Positions 15,965 to 24,876 of a stretch of 64,000 bases of DNA are shown here, piece after piece (position 1 is the first letter of the stretch; every line of letters begins with the position of its first letter). Both the position numbers and the translations under genes were made by a program. The stretch is taken from contig NZ_JBBMEX010000013.1 of assembly GCF_040096355.1 (NCBI RefSeq), positions 29,579-93,578 on the forward strand, read 5' to 3'. The notes under the pieces are model-generated. The model was not told where the DNA came from. It saw nothing but the letters and a program-made list of their open reading frames with translations, and did no database searches. Source of the stretch: Maccoyibacter intestinihominis. GTDB lineage: Bacteria > Bacillota > Clostridia > Lachnospirales > Lachnospiraceae.

Positions 15965-18670
15965 ATGGCAGAACAAAGAGAATTGATTTTAAAATTAGGT
16001 CAGAAGATTACAGACCGAATCGGACATACCGTTACGGTAGATGATCCGGAGTACTGGGGACTTGCAGGAGTTGTTACAGATGAGATGGCAGAGGTTGCCC
16101 TTTCTATGAAAGTGCGTGTTCCGGCAACAGCAGAAGAGATTTCTAAAAAATGCGGTAAGAGCTTAGAACGTACAGAAGAATTATTAAAAGAGATGAGTGT
16201 GATCGGACTGATCGAGTATAACTGGGAAAATGCAAAGCATGAGAAACAGTACATACTTCCAATGTTTGTACCTGGCTGTGCAGAGTTCATGGTTATGAAT
16301 ACAAAACAGGTCGAGGAGCATCCGGAAATTGCAGATTTCTTCGAGCAGATGGCACGTCTTCCACTTGAGAAAGTAACACCAATGGTACCTCCGGGGGGCG
16401 CAGGAATCGGTATGCATGTTATCCCGGTAGAAAAAGCAATCCCAACAGAGCAGAAATCAGCCAGCGTAGAGCATATCTCTCACTGGTTAAAGAAATATCA
16501 GGACAAATATGCCGTAGGTCAGTGTTCCTGCCGTACACAGCAGCGTGTCAGAGGCGAGGGAACAGGCGATATCGAAGGAGAACTTTGTATCGGTGTCGGC
16601 GATATGGCAGATTACTTAGTAGAGACCAACAGAGGTCGTTACATTACATATGATGAAGTAATGGAGATTTTAGAGCGTGCAGAGAAGAACGGTTATGTAC
16701 ATCAGATCACAAACATCGATGGACAGAACAAGATTTTTGCTATCTGTAACTGTGCAGTTGGCGTATGTAACGCACTTCGTACTTCTCAGTTATTTAACAC
16801 ACCGAATATGTCACGTTCCGCTTACCGCGCAAGCGTAAATCCGCAGGATTGTGTAGCATGTGGACGTTGTGTGGAAGTCTGTCCTGCAGGTGCAGCAAAA
16901 CTTGGACAGAAGCTTTGCACAAAAGACGGTGGAAAGATCGAATACCCGAAACACGAACTTCCGGACAACACAAAATGGGGACCGGAAAAATGGGATAAGA
17001 ACTATAGAGATAATATCCGTATCAACTGCTATGATACAGGTACAGCACCATGTAAGACAGCATGTCCGGCACACGTTCCGGTTCAGGGATATGTGAAGAT
17101 GGCAGCACAGGGAAGATATATGGATGCATTAAAACTCATCAAACATGAGAATCCATTCCCGGCAGTCTGCGGAGCAATCTGTAACAGACGTTGTGAGGAC
17201 GCATGTACCCGTGGAACCATTGACCAGTCCGTTGCAATCGATGAAATCAAGAAGTTCATTGCAGAGCAGGAAATCAACAGTGCGAACAGATTCGTACCAA
17301 AGGTTGAGAACCATGAAGGAAAAGAATTTACAGAGAAAATGGCAATCATCGGAGCAGGTCCTTCCGGTATGTCCGCAGCTTACTACTTAAGAGAAAAAGG
17401 ATATCCGGTAACCATCTTTGAAAAAGAGCAGAGAGCCGGCGGTATGCTAATGAACGGAATTCCATCCTTCCGTCTGGAAAAGAGCGTGATCGAAGCAGAG
17501 ATCGACGTATTACGTCAGATGGGTATAGAGTTCAAGTTCGGCGTGGAAGTTGGAAAAGACGTTACAATCCAGCAGTTACGCGAGCAGGGATATAAAGCAT
17601 TCTATGTTGCAATCGGAGCACAGGGCGGACGTAAGACAGGAGTTCCGGGTGAAGATGCAGAAGGTGTTGTAACCGGAGTAGAATTCTTAAGAAAAGCAAA
17701 TATCAGTGAAGATGCACATGCACTTTCCGGAGATACTGTAGTAATCGGTGGTGGAAACGTAGCAATCGACGTATCCAGAATGGCACTTCGTTCCGGTTCC
17801 ACAAAAGTATCCCAGTACTGCTTAGAGTCCCGCGATATCATGCCGGCAGCAGCAGACGAGGTAGAAGAGGCAGAAGAAGAAGGAATCACAATCGGATGCG
17901 GCTGGGGACCGAAAGAAATCTTAACCGAGAATGGAAAAGTAAAAGCAGTTGTATTCAAGAAATGTCTCTCCGTATTTGATGAAGAACACCGTTTCAACCC
18001 ACAGTACGATGAGAACGATACAATCACTGTAGAGTGTGAGAACGTGATCCTTTCCATCGGACAGTCTATCGAGTGGGGCGGATTATTAGAAGGTAGCAAG
18101 GTAGAGTTAAACAGAAACAATACAGCCGTTGCAGATGCCGTAACTTTACAGACTGGCGAAGAGGATATCTTCGTAGGTGGAGACGTATACACAGGACCTC
18201 GTTTTGCTATTGATGCAATCGCAGCAGGAAAAGAAGCAAGTGTGTCCATGCATCGTTTCGTACATAAGGGACACAGCCTGACACTTTCCCGTGACAGACG
18301 TCAGTTCATCGAACTTGACAAAGATAACATCAAAGTTGAGACTTTCGACAATGCAAAACGTCAGGTACCGGGCAAGAAATCAGGAGTATCTAAAGACACC
18401 TTCCGTGACCTCAGAAGCACTTTCACCGAGGAGCAGATTAAGACAGAGGCAGCACGTTGTTTAGGCTGTGGAGCATCTGTAGTAGATCCGAATAAGTGTA
18501 TCGGATGTGGTCTGTGTACCGTACAGTGTGAATTTGATGCAATCCACTTAAATCGTGAATTACCGGAGTGCAGCAACATGTGGAAATCCGAAGATAAGAT
18601 GAAAGCGGTTCTTCCATATGCTCTGAAACGTAAGATCAAAATTACTTTCAGTGGTAACAAGAAGAAATAG
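15965..18670 (+). CDS. Large iron-sulfur flavoprotein: GltD-like NAD(P)H oxidoreductase with two ferredoxin domains
   Basis: A 901-residue cytoplasmic protein. Residues about 1-110 look like a winged-helix region (TAEEISKKCGKSLERTEELLKEM). A Cys-containing segment follows (GQCSCRTQQR, ICNCAVGVCN), then a ferredoxin motif CVACGRCVEVCP near 295, then the Fer4_20 domain of glutamate-synthase small subunits (CKTACPAHVPVQGYV, AICNRRCEDACTRG), the FAD site MAIIGAGPSGMSAAYYL near 458, the NAD(P) site VVIGGGNVAIDVSRMALRSG near 590, and a C-terminal CIGCGLCTVQCEFDAI near 845. It should move electrons between NAD(P)H and an iron-sulfur partner. Its place between hypB and hypA links it to a nickel enzyme; which one is unknown. 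ATG at 15965 chosen for its AGAAAGGAAAAGAG site. Confidence 0.8.
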   Translation: MAEQRELILKLGQKITDRIGHTVTVDDPEYWGLAGVVTDEMAEVALSMKVRVPATAEEISKKCGKSLERTEELLKEMSVIGLIEYNWENAKHEKQYILPMFVPGCAEFMVMNTKQVEEHPEIADFFEQMARLPLEKVTPMVPPGGAGIGMHVIPVEKAIPTEQKSASVEHISHWLKKYQDKYAVGQCSCRTQQRVRGEGTGDIEGELCIGVGDMADYLVETNRGRYITYDEVMEILERAEKNGYVHQITNIDGQNKIFAICNCAVGVCNALRTSQLFNTPNMSRSAYRASVNPQDCVACGRCVEVCPAGAAKLGQKLCTKDGGKIEYPKHELPDNTKWGPEKWDKNYRDNIRINCYDTGTAPCKTACPAHVPVQGYVKMAAQGRYMDALKLIKHENPFPAVCGAICNRRCEDACTRGTIDQSVAIDEIKKFIAEQEINSANRFVPKVENHEGKEFTEKMAIIGAGPSGMSAAYYLREKGYPVTIFEKEQRAGGMLMNGIPSFRLEKSVIEAEIDVLRQMGIEFKFGVEVGKDVTIQQLREQGYKAFYVAIGAQGGRKTGVPGEDAEGVVTGVEFLRKANISEDAHALSGDTVVIGGGNVAIDVSRMALRSGSTKVSQYCLESRDIMPAAADEVEEAEEEGITIGCGWGPKEILTENGKVKAVVFKKCLSVFDEEHRFNPQYDENDTITVECENVILSIGQSIEWGGLLEGSKVELNRNNTAVADAVTLQTGEEDIFVGGDVYTGPRFAIDAIAAGKEASVSMHRFVHKGHSLTLSRDRRQFIELDKDNIKVETFDNAKRQVPGKKSGVSKDTFRDLRSTFTEEQIKTEAARCLGCGASVVDPNKCIGCGLCTVQCEFDAIHLNRELPECSNMWKSEDKMKAVLPYALKRKIKITFSGNKKK

Positions 18671-18679
18671 AGGTACAGT

Positions 18680-19024
18680 ATGCACGAACTTGGAATTTTA
18701 GTTCATATGGCAAAGACCTTGAAATCTCTTGCAGAAGAGAATCAGCTTACCGAAATCGGGGGGATCACCCTCGAAGTCGGTGAGGTCAGTGGTATCGTGC
18801 CGGAATATATGACCGACTGTTGGGCATATTACCGGAAAAAAGAAGATATCATGAAGAATTCGGAACTGAAGATAGAGATTACACCGGCGGTAACCATTTG
18901 TGAGAACTGTGGAAAAACCTATCAAACCGTAAAATACGGAAAACAGTGCCCGCATTGTGAAAGCTATGACACATATCTCCTAGAGGGGAACGGGTGCAAT
19001 ATAAAAGAAATAGAGGCTTGCTAA
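18680..19024 (+). CDS. hypA: Hydrogenase/urease nickel incorporation protein HypA
   Basis: A 114-residue HypA of normal size. It begins MHELGI, where His2 is the nickel ligand, and has the zinc ribbon CENCGKTYQTVKYGKQCPHCES with two Cys-x2-Cys pairs. It delivers nickel together with HypB. It is the last gene of the hypB / flavoprotein / hypA operon, starting 9 bases after the preceding stop, and is followed by a terminator. Confidence 0.94.
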   Translation: MHELGILVHMAKTLKSLAEENQLTEIGGITLEVGEVSGIVPEYMTDCWAYYRKKEDIMKNSELKIEITPAVTICENCGKTYQTVKYGKQCPHCESYDTYLLEGNGCNIKEIEAC

Positions 19025-19075
19025 AAACGTAAAAATGTCTTAGAATAGACATCGGAATAAACTTGTCTCAAAAAG

Positions 19076-19130
19076 AGGACTATAGATTTTGCTGTTTCTG
19101 ATATTAAACAGTAGATTTATAGTCCTTTTT
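19076..19130 (+). terminator. Terminator of the hyp operon
   Basis: AGGACTATA (19076-19084) pairs with TATAGTCCT (19118-19126), with an inner CTGTTT/AAACAG pair, followed by a T run. Confidence 0.85.
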
Positions 19131-19210
19131 ATGTAACGGGAGATTTTTTGATACTATTTCCTATTACGTTCCGGCTGCCAAAATTGTATTTTCGAGATAG
19201 ATTGGTCGAA

Positions 19211-19367
19211 CAAGCTGCACAAGTGAAATATTTCGGGTTTCCTTGTGCAGAACATTCCAATGAACCTCCGAAAGCAGAAATCATGTTCGCCAGAGGGCTC
19301 CATGATTTCTTGAGTTTCATTTCCATTGCACAAAAAGAAACCTTCCATACTTCACTTGTGCAGCTTG
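19211..19367 (+). repeat. Structured repeat element, copy 1
   Basis: A 157-base element closed by a perfect 17-bp inverted repeat (CAAGCTGCACAAGTGAA at 19211-19227 and its complement at 19351-19367). Inside are nested helices: GGTTTCCTTGTGCA with TGCACAAAAAGAAACC, ATGAACCTC with GAGTTTCAT, AGAAATCATG (19276-19285) with CATGATTTCT (19301-19310), and GCC with GGC around the tip. Homologous copies lie at 29715-29861 and, inverted, at 30108-30260. No open frame is conserved across copies. It sits between the hyp terminator and the MATE gene. Confidence 0.85.
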
Positions 19368-19434
19368 AGGTAACGATCTCATAAAATACAGTTTTGACAC
19401 CCGGATCACATGAGAAAAAAGATCAGGAGGAAAC

Positions 19435-20760
19435 ATGAACCAGGAATACATGAAAGAGAAACCGGTGCTGCCATTGATCCTCTCCATGTCAACACCGATG
19501 ATGCTGTCCATGCTCGTGCAGTCACTTTACAATATCATTGACAGTATTTTTGTGGCAAAGATCGGAGAAGATGCCTTAGCGGCAGTATCGTTAGTTTATC
19601 CGCTTCAAAATCTGATCACGGCACTGACGGTAGGATTTGGAGTGGGAATGAATGCAAGGATCGCATTTTATTTAGGAGCGGGAGAAAAAGAAAAAGCAGA
19701 TACGGCAACTTCGCAGGGAATTTTCTTAGGAACCGTGCATGGAATATTAGTCACGATCGCGGGACTTTTCTTTGCACCGGTATATTTAAGAATGTATACA
19801 CAGGATGAGCGTGTACTTTCATGGAGTATTGCATATGCTAATATCATCTTTGGAATGTCGGCACTGTTAGTTGTCGGTGTAACGTTTGAAAAAGTATATC
19901 AGGCAGAAGGAAAAATGGTTACGACCATGACCGGCATGATGGCGGGCTGCATTGCCAACATTATCTTAGATCCGCTGATGATCTTTGGAATCGGATTTTT
20001 CCCGAAGATGGGCGTGCAGGGAGCAGCCGTTGCAACCGGACTTGGCTGGGTCGTAACATTGGGCTATTATCTGTGGTACTACTTCAGCGGCAGGGTGACG
20101 TTAAAGATACGCATGAAAGAGATGCGGCCGACAAAAGAGATCAGTGTCAGAATGTACCAGGTGGGAATCCCGGCAACCTTAAATATGGCACTGCCATCCC
20201 TGCTGATCTCTGCATTGAACGGAATGTTAGCCGTATATTCCCAGATGTATGTGGTCATTTTAGGTATTTATTTTAAACTACAGAGTTTTATCTATCTTCC
20301 GGCAAACGGAATTGTACAGGGCATGCGTCCGCTGCTAAGTTATAACTACGGAGCTGGGGAAAAAGAGCGCGTACGGAAAATTTTCAGGATCTGTCTGGAA
20401 CTGATCGCAGGAATTATGTGCATCGGAATGTTGGTATGCCTGTGTCTGCCGCAGGAACTGATGGGAATGTTTACAAACAACAGCCAGACTATTGCAGAAG
20501 GTGCAAAAGCGCTCCGCATCATCAGCCTTGGATTTGTGATCTCCGCGGTATCAGTAGTCTGTGCAGGAGCATTAGAGGCACTTGGAAAAGGAATGTCCTC
20601 ATTAGTCATTACACTTTTAAGGTATGTAGTGATCATATTGCCGGCAGCCTATATCGGAAGTCATTTCTTGGGAGTAACGGGAGTCTGGAGTGCATTCGTG
20701 ATCGCCGAAACGCTGACTGCAATCGTCGCCATATTAATATGGAAAAGACAGAGAATGTAG
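19435..20760 (+). CDS. MATE-family multidrug/cation antiporter
   Basis: A 441-residue protein with about 12 hydrophobic segments in two related halves. The opening PLILSMSTPMMLSMLVQSLYNIIDSIFVAKIGEDALAAVSLVYPLQNL is the MATE hallmark, and ILDPLMIFGIGFFPKMGVQGAAVATGLG recurs in the DinF/NorM-like branch. It is expected to export drugs or metabolites in exchange for Na+ or H+ at the cytoplasmic membrane. SD CAGGAGG precedes the ATG. Directly upstream is structured repeat copy 1; no regulator gene is adjacent. Confidence 0.92.
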   Translation: MNQEYMKEKPVLPLILSMSTPMMLSMLVQSLYNIIDSIFVAKIGEDALAAVSLVYPLQNLITALTVGFGVGMNARIAFYLGAGEKEKADTATSQGIFLGTVHGILVTIAGLFFAPVYLRMYTQDERVLSWSIAYANIIFGMSALLVVGVTFEKVYQAEGKMVTTMTGMMAGCIANIILDPLMIFGIGFFPKMGVQGAAVATGLGWVVTLGYYLWYYFSGRVTLKIRMKEMRPTKEISVRMYQVGIPATLNMALPSLLISALNGMLAVYSQMYVVILGIYFKLQSFIYLPANGIVQGMRPLLSYNYGAGEKERVRKIFRICLELIAGIMCIGMLVCLCLPQELMGMFTNNSQTIAEGAKALRIISLGFVISAVSVVCAGALEALGKGMSSLVITLLRYVVIILPAAYIGSHFLGVTGVWSAFVIAETLTAIVAILIWKRQRM

Positions 20761-20790
20761 AAAAATGTAAAAAAAGTGTGAACGTAAGCA

Positions 20791-20818
20791 TTGACAACCT
20801 TCAAATTAATGATATACT
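20791..20818 (+). promoter_or_regulatory. Promoter of the BMP-type ABC transporter operon
   Basis: TTGACA (20791-20796) and TATACT (20813-20818) are 16 bases apart. The predicted start near 20825 leaves a leader of about 95 bases. Confidence 0.8.
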
Positions 20819-20921
20819 AGACAATGTGTTATAAACGAAACTTAGCCGGAAGTACCGGTGATGCAAAGAGGCATAGAGCAAAGCTATGCCTTTTGCTTAC
20901 TCAAAACATGGAGGGAAAGAA
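20819..20921 (+). promoter_or_regulatory. Structured leader of the BMP operon, candidate cis-regulatory RNA
   Basis: The leader has CCGG-AAGTA-CCGG (20847-20859) and then a long hairpin, GCAAAGAGGCATAG (20863-20876) with CTATGCCTTTTGC (20884-20896), ending in a short T-rich stretch. The GGTGATGCAAAG string resembles the GGTGACGCAAAG junction of GEMM-I (c-di-GMP) riboswitches, but the rest of that consensus is not found. It is not a purine riboswitch. Could be an attenuator or an unnamed riboswitch. Confidence 0.4.
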
Positions 20922-22145
20922 ATGAAGAAATTTGCAGCATTACTGCTTGCAGGGGCTATGGCATTTTCCATGATGGCATGCGGAAGCAGCAGTGACAAGA
21001 AAGCAGACGACAAATCATCTGACAGCAAAAAGACAGAGTCTGCAAAGAGCACGTCAGCGTCAGATATCAAAGTCGGAGTAATTTACATCGGCGATGAGAA
21101 CGAAGGTTACACAGAGGCACACATGAAGGGTATCCAAGAGATGAAAAAAGAGTTAGGATTATCTGATGATCAGATCATCGAGAAGACTCTGATCCCTGAA
21201 GATGAGACATGCTATGATGCAGCAGTGGATTTAGCTGAGCAGGGATGCAACATTATCTTTGGAACAAGTTTTGGACATGAGTCCTATCTGCTTCAGGCAG
21301 CAGCAGAATATCCGGATGTACAGTTCTGTCACGCAACAGGATATCAGGCAGCAAGCAGCGGACTTGACAATATGCACAACTACTTTACAGCAGTTTACGA
21401 ATCCCGTTATGTATCCGGTGTTGTAGCTGGTTTAAAATTAAACGAGATGATCGAAAATGGTGATATCAAAGAAGACCAGACAAAGATCGGTTATGTTGGA
21501 GCTTACCCATACGCAGAGGTAAAATCCGGTTATACAGCATTCTTCTTAGGAGTAAGAAGCGTATGCCCATCCGCAACCATGAAAGTTATCTACACAAACA
21601 GCTGGGCAAGTATTGACCTTGAGAAAGAAGCAGCAGAGTCCTTAATCGCAGACGGATGCGTATTAATTTCTCAGCATGCAGATACAACAGGTGCTTCTAC
21701 CGCTTGTGAAAAAGCAGGTGTTCCAATCGTAGGATATAACGTATCCATGATCGCAACAGCTCCTACACAGGCATTAACATCTGCATCCATCGACTGGGGC
21801 CCATACTACACATATGCAGTAAAGAGCGTTATTGATGGAACAAAGATCGATACAGACTGGTGCAAAGGCTATGACGATGGCGCTGATAAGATCACAGAGC
21901 TGAACGACAAAGCAATTGCAAAGGGAACAAAAGAGAAAGTAAAAGAAGTAGAGGATGCGATCAAAGATGGCTCTTTACATGTATTTGATACTTCTACATT
22001 TACAGTAGATGGAAAAGAACTTGATTCCTGGAAAGATGACAACGGAAATGAGTACATCAAAGACGGTTACTTCCACGAGTCAGAGTTACATTCTGCACCT
22101 GCATTTGCTATCAACATTGATGGTATTGAGAGCGTAGAGAAATAA
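20922..22145 (+). CDS. BMP-family nucleoside-binding lipoprotein of an ABC transporter
   Basis: A 407-residue lipoprotein. Signal peptide MKKFAALLLAGAMAFSMMAC with lipobox MMAC (Cys about residue 20) is followed by a Ser/Lys/Asp-rich linker and the PnrA/Med domain: IKVGVIYIGDENEGYTEAH, GTSFGHESYLLQAAAEYPDVQFCHATGY, KIGYVGAYPYAEVKSGYTAFFLGVRSVCP and ISQHADTTGASTACEKAGVPIVGYN. These proteins bind purine nucleosides outside the membrane. The ATPase and two permeases follow in order. The ATG at 20922 is chosen over 20886 because of the GAGGGAAAG site and the signal peptide. Confidence 0.93.
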   Translation: MKKFAALLLAGAMAFSMMACGSSSDKKADDKSSDSKKTESAKSTSASDIKVGVIYIGDENEGYTEAHMKGIQEMKKELGLSDDQIIEKTLIPEDETCYDAAVDLAEQGCNIIFGTSFGHESYLLQAAAEYPDVQFCHATGYQAASSGLDNMHNYFTAVYESRYVSGVVAGLKLNEMIENGDIKEDQTKIGYVGAYPYAEVKSGYTAFFLGVRSVCPSATMKVIYTNSWASIDLEKEAAESLIADGCVLISQHADTTGASTACEKAGVPIVGYNVSMIATAPTQALTSASIDWGPYYTYAVKSVIDGTKIDTDWCKGYDDGADKITELNDKAIAKGTKEKVKEVEDAIKDGSLHVFDTSTFTVDGKELDSWKDDNGNEYIKDGYFHESELHSAPAFAINIDGIESVEK

Positions 22146-22172
22146 ATAGAGTGCAATCTATTTGAAAGCATC

Positions 22173-22213
22173 AAAGGGGTTGTTGCGAAATGATATTTTG
22201 CAGCAATCCCTTT
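22173..22213 (+). terminator. Intercistronic hairpin after the binding-protein gene
   Basis: AAAGGGGTTGTTGC pairs with GCAGCAATCCCTTT. There is only a short pyrimidine tail, so it may act as a partial terminator or RNA stabiliser that keeps the binding protein in excess over the membrane complex, as is common in ABC operons. Confidence 0.6.
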
Positions 22214-22228
22214 CAAGGTTAAGGAGGT

Positions 22229-23767
22229 TTGGTTTTGGAACAGGCGAATGCGATCGAGTTAAAAAATATTACGAAACGCTTCGGGGAGGTTGTTGCAAAC
22301 GACAGTGTGGACTTATCCGTAAAGCATGGAGAGATTTTATCCGTCCTTGGAGAAAACGGAAGTGGTAAGACTACACTGATGAATATGATATCAGGCATTT
22401 ATTTCCCGGATGAGGGACAGATTTTTGTGGACGGCGAAGAGGTGTCTATCTGTTCCCCAAAGGATTCTTTTGCATTGGGGATCGGAATGATCCATCAGCA
22501 TTTTAAGCTGGTAGATGTTCTGACGGCAGCAGAGAATATCATCCTTGGTTTAGAAGGAAAAAGTGTTCTGGATATGAAAAAGGTAGTTCAGGATATTCAG
22601 GAAGTGACCGAACGTTACGGTTTTGAACTGGATCCGAATCAGAAGATTTATGATATGTCAGTTTCCCAGAAGCAGACCGTAGAGATTGTAAAAATGCTTT
22701 ACCGTGGTGCAAATATTCTGATACTGGACGAGCCTACGGCAGTTTTAACACCGCAGGAGACAGAAAAATTATTTACCGTACTGCGTAACATGAGAGATCA
22801 GGGGAAATCCATTATCATCATTACGCATAAGCTGAATGAGGTACTTGCACTGTCTGACCGTGTATCGGTTTTAAGAAAAGGAAAATATATCGGTACGGTA
22901 GAAACGAAAAATGCAACGGCAGAATCTTTAACAGAGATGATGGTCGGTGAAAAAATAGATCTGAATATAGAGCGCCCGGATCCGGTGAACCCTGTAAAAC
23001 GTCTGGTGATCGAGAATCTTTCCTGTGTGAACAAGGAGGGCGTAAAGACATTAAAGAATGCGTCGATGGAAGCTTATGGAGGAGAGATCCTCGGTATTGC
23101 GGGAATTGCCGGAAGCGGACAGAAGGAATTGCTTGAGGCAGTTGCAGGACTTCAGATGACGGAATCGGGAAGTGTACGTTATATTACAGAAGATGGTGAA
23201 GAAAAAGAACTGCTGAGTATGAAACCGGCAGATATTAAAAAACTTGGAGTGGCATTATCCTTTGTACCGGAGGATCGTCTGGGAATGGGACTGGTTGGTT
23301 CCATGGGAATGACAGGCAACATGATGCTCCGTGGTTATAATGAAGGACGTGGAATTTTTGCAAACCGCAAAGAACCAAAAGAATTGGCAGAAAAGATTGT
23401 AGACCAGCTGCAGGTGTCCACACCGAGCGTCAACACTCCGGTCAGCCGTCTTTCCGGCGGTAATGTGCAGAAAGTACTGGTAGGACGCGAGATTTCCGCA
23501 GATCCTACGGTATTGATGGTGGCATATCCGGTCCGTGGACTGGACATCAACTCATCACTGACGATTTATGATCTGTTAAATGAGCAGAAAAAACGCGGTG
23601 TTGCCGTAATCTGTGTCGGCGAAGATCTGGATGTATTATTAGAGCTTTGTGATAAGATATTAGTGCTTTGTGGTGGAAAGATTACCGGTGTTGTAGATGC
23701 AAGAAAGACCACAAAAGAAGAAATTGGTCTGTTGATGACGAAGGAAGAGGAGGAATCCGAGGCATGA
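22229..23767 (+). CDS. Nucleoside ABC transporter ATPase (double-domain)
   Basis: A 512-residue protein with two fused ABC domains, as in sugar and nucleoside importers of the RbsA/NupO type. The first half has Walker A GENGSGKTT near residue 43, ILILDEPTAVLTPQE and ITHKLNEV. The second half has a degenerate Walker A (GIAGSGQKE), VPEDRLGMGLV, signature SRLSGGNVQKV and a changed Walker B (LMVAYPVRGLD). The start is a TTG at 22229 behind an AAGGAGG site. It overlaps the first permease gene by ATGA. Confidence 0.92.
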   Translation: MVLEQANAIELKNITKRFGEVVANDSVDLSVKHGEILSVLGENGSGKTTLMNMISGIYFPDEGQIFVDGEEVSICSPKDSFALGIGMIHQHFKLVDVLTAAENIILGLEGKSVLDMKKVVQDIQEVTERYGFELDPNQKIYDMSVSQKQTVEIVKMLYRGANILILDEPTAVLTPQETEKLFTVLRNMRDQGKSIIIITHKLNEVLALSDRVSVLRKGKYIGTVETKNATAESLTEMMVGEKIDLNIERPDPVNPVKRLVIENLSCVNKEGVKTLKNASMEAYGGEILGIAGIAGSGQKELLEAVAGLQMTESGSVRYITEDGEEKELLSMKPADIKKLGVALSFVPEDRLGMGLVGSMGMTGNMMLRGYNEGRGIFANRKEPKELAEKIVDQLQVSTPSVNTPVSRLSGGNVQKVLVGREISADPTVLMVAYPVRGLDINSSLTIYDLLNEQKKRGVAVICVGEDLDVLLELCDKILVLCGGKITGVVDARKTTKEEIGLLMTKEEEESEA

Positions 23768-24876
23768 CAAGTGAACATTCAGTTTCAAAAAAAGAACCGT
23801 TGGTTCATATCTCGAAAAGAGACAGGATCTCTTTTGGAAAAGCATGGGGAATCCGAATTATTGCAGTATTAATTTCTTTAGTAGTATGTGCATTGGTCAT
23901 CGTTGCACTGACAAAGTTAAATCCTTTAGAAGTATATCGTTCGATCGCGGATGGAGCAGTCGGAACGGAAAGACGTTTGTGGGTGACGATCCGTGATACG
24001 ATGATCCTACTGTGTATCGCAGTCGGACTGACACCGGCATTTAAAATGCGGTTTTGGAATATCGGAGCCGAAGGTCAGATCTTAGCGGGAGCAGCCGCAG
24101 CTGCAGCCGTTATGATCTATGGCGGAGATTCGATGAGCAATGGTGTGTTACTGGTTGTGATGTTTTTAGCAGGACTTGCCGCAGGTTTAGTCTGGGGTCT
24201 GATCCCGGCAGTATTTAAAGCATTTTTAAATACGAATGAGACACTGTTTACCCTGATGATGAACTATGTAGCGATGCAGATCGTAACTTTCTGTATCGTA
24301 TTCTGGGAGAACCCGGAAGGTTCTAATACCGTCGGTATTATCAATGCGCCGACACAGGCTGGATGGCTTCCGGCACTGGGCGAATGGACTTACGGCTGGA
24401 ATGTGATCATCATTATGGCGATCACGCTTTTGATGTATTTCTATTTGAAATACAGTAAGCAGGGATATGAGATCGCAGTCGTTGGAGAAAGCGAGAACAC
24501 CGCACTCTACGCAGGAATCAGCGTAAAAAAAGTCATCATGCGTACGATGGCGATTTCCGGAGCAATCTGCGGAATTGCAGGTTTCGTATTGGTCAGCGGT
24601 GCAAGCCATACGATTTCTACCAGTACGGCAGGCGGAAGAGGATTTACGGCGATCATCGTTGCATGGATGTCAAAATTCAATACCTTTGCAATGATCTTAG
24701 TATCCTTCTTCTTGGTATTTATGGAAAAAGGAGCGATCCAGATCGCATCCCAGTTCAATCTGAACGAGAATGCATCGGAAGTTATCACCGGAATTATTTT
24801 ATTCTTCCTGATCGGATGTGAATTTTTTATCAATTATAAAGTAGAGTTCCGTAAAAACAGAAAGGAGGCAAAATAA
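23764..24876 (+). CDS. Nucleoside ABC transporter permease 1
   Basis: A 370-residue membrane protein of the BPD_transp_2 / NupP type, with about 8-10 hydrophobic segments and the coupling region LTPAFKMRFWNIGAEGQILAGAAAAAAV. YEIAVVGESENTALYAGISVKKVIMRTMAISGAICGIAGF is the conserved cytoplasmic loop. The start at 23764 overlaps the ATPase stop by ATGA; an upstream in-frame start would run far into the ATPase gene and is rejected. Confidence 0.92.
   Translation: MTSEHSVSKKEPLVHISKRDRISFGKAWGIRIIAVLISLVVCALVIVALTKLNPLEVYRSIADGAVGTERRLWVTIRDTMILLCIAVGLTPAFKMRFWNIGAEGQILAGAAAAAAVMIYGGDSMSNGVLLVVMFLAGLAAGLVWGLIPAVFKAFLNTNETLFTLMMNYVAMQIVTFCIVFWENPEGSNTVGIINAPTQAGWLPALGEWTYGWNVIIIMAITLLMYFYLKYSKQGYEIAVVGESENTALYAGISVKKVIMRTMAISGAICGIAGFVLVSGASHTISTSTAGGRGFTAIIVAWMSKFNTFAMILVSFFLVFMEKGAIQIASQFNLNENASEVITGIILFFLIGCEFFINYKVEFRKNRKEAK

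Noticed and set aside
17602..18249. 215-codon open frame antisense to the iron-sulfur flavoprotein
   Set aside because: It mirrors the codon pattern of a clearly coding sense strand with FAD and NAD motifs, and has no recognisable domain or start signal.
19148..19384. 78-codon open frame inside structured repeat copy 1 and a similar one in copy 2 (29689-29946)
   Set aside because: The peptides look alike only because the repeats are alike; copy 3 breaks the frame by indels while keeping base pairing, and there is no ribosome binding site. Treated as non-coding.
20819..20921. Purine or c-di-GMP (GEMM-I) riboswitch before the BMP transporter as a firm call
   Set aside because: Only one short string resembles GEMM-I, and no purine aptamer loops are present. 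Kept as an unassigned structured leader.
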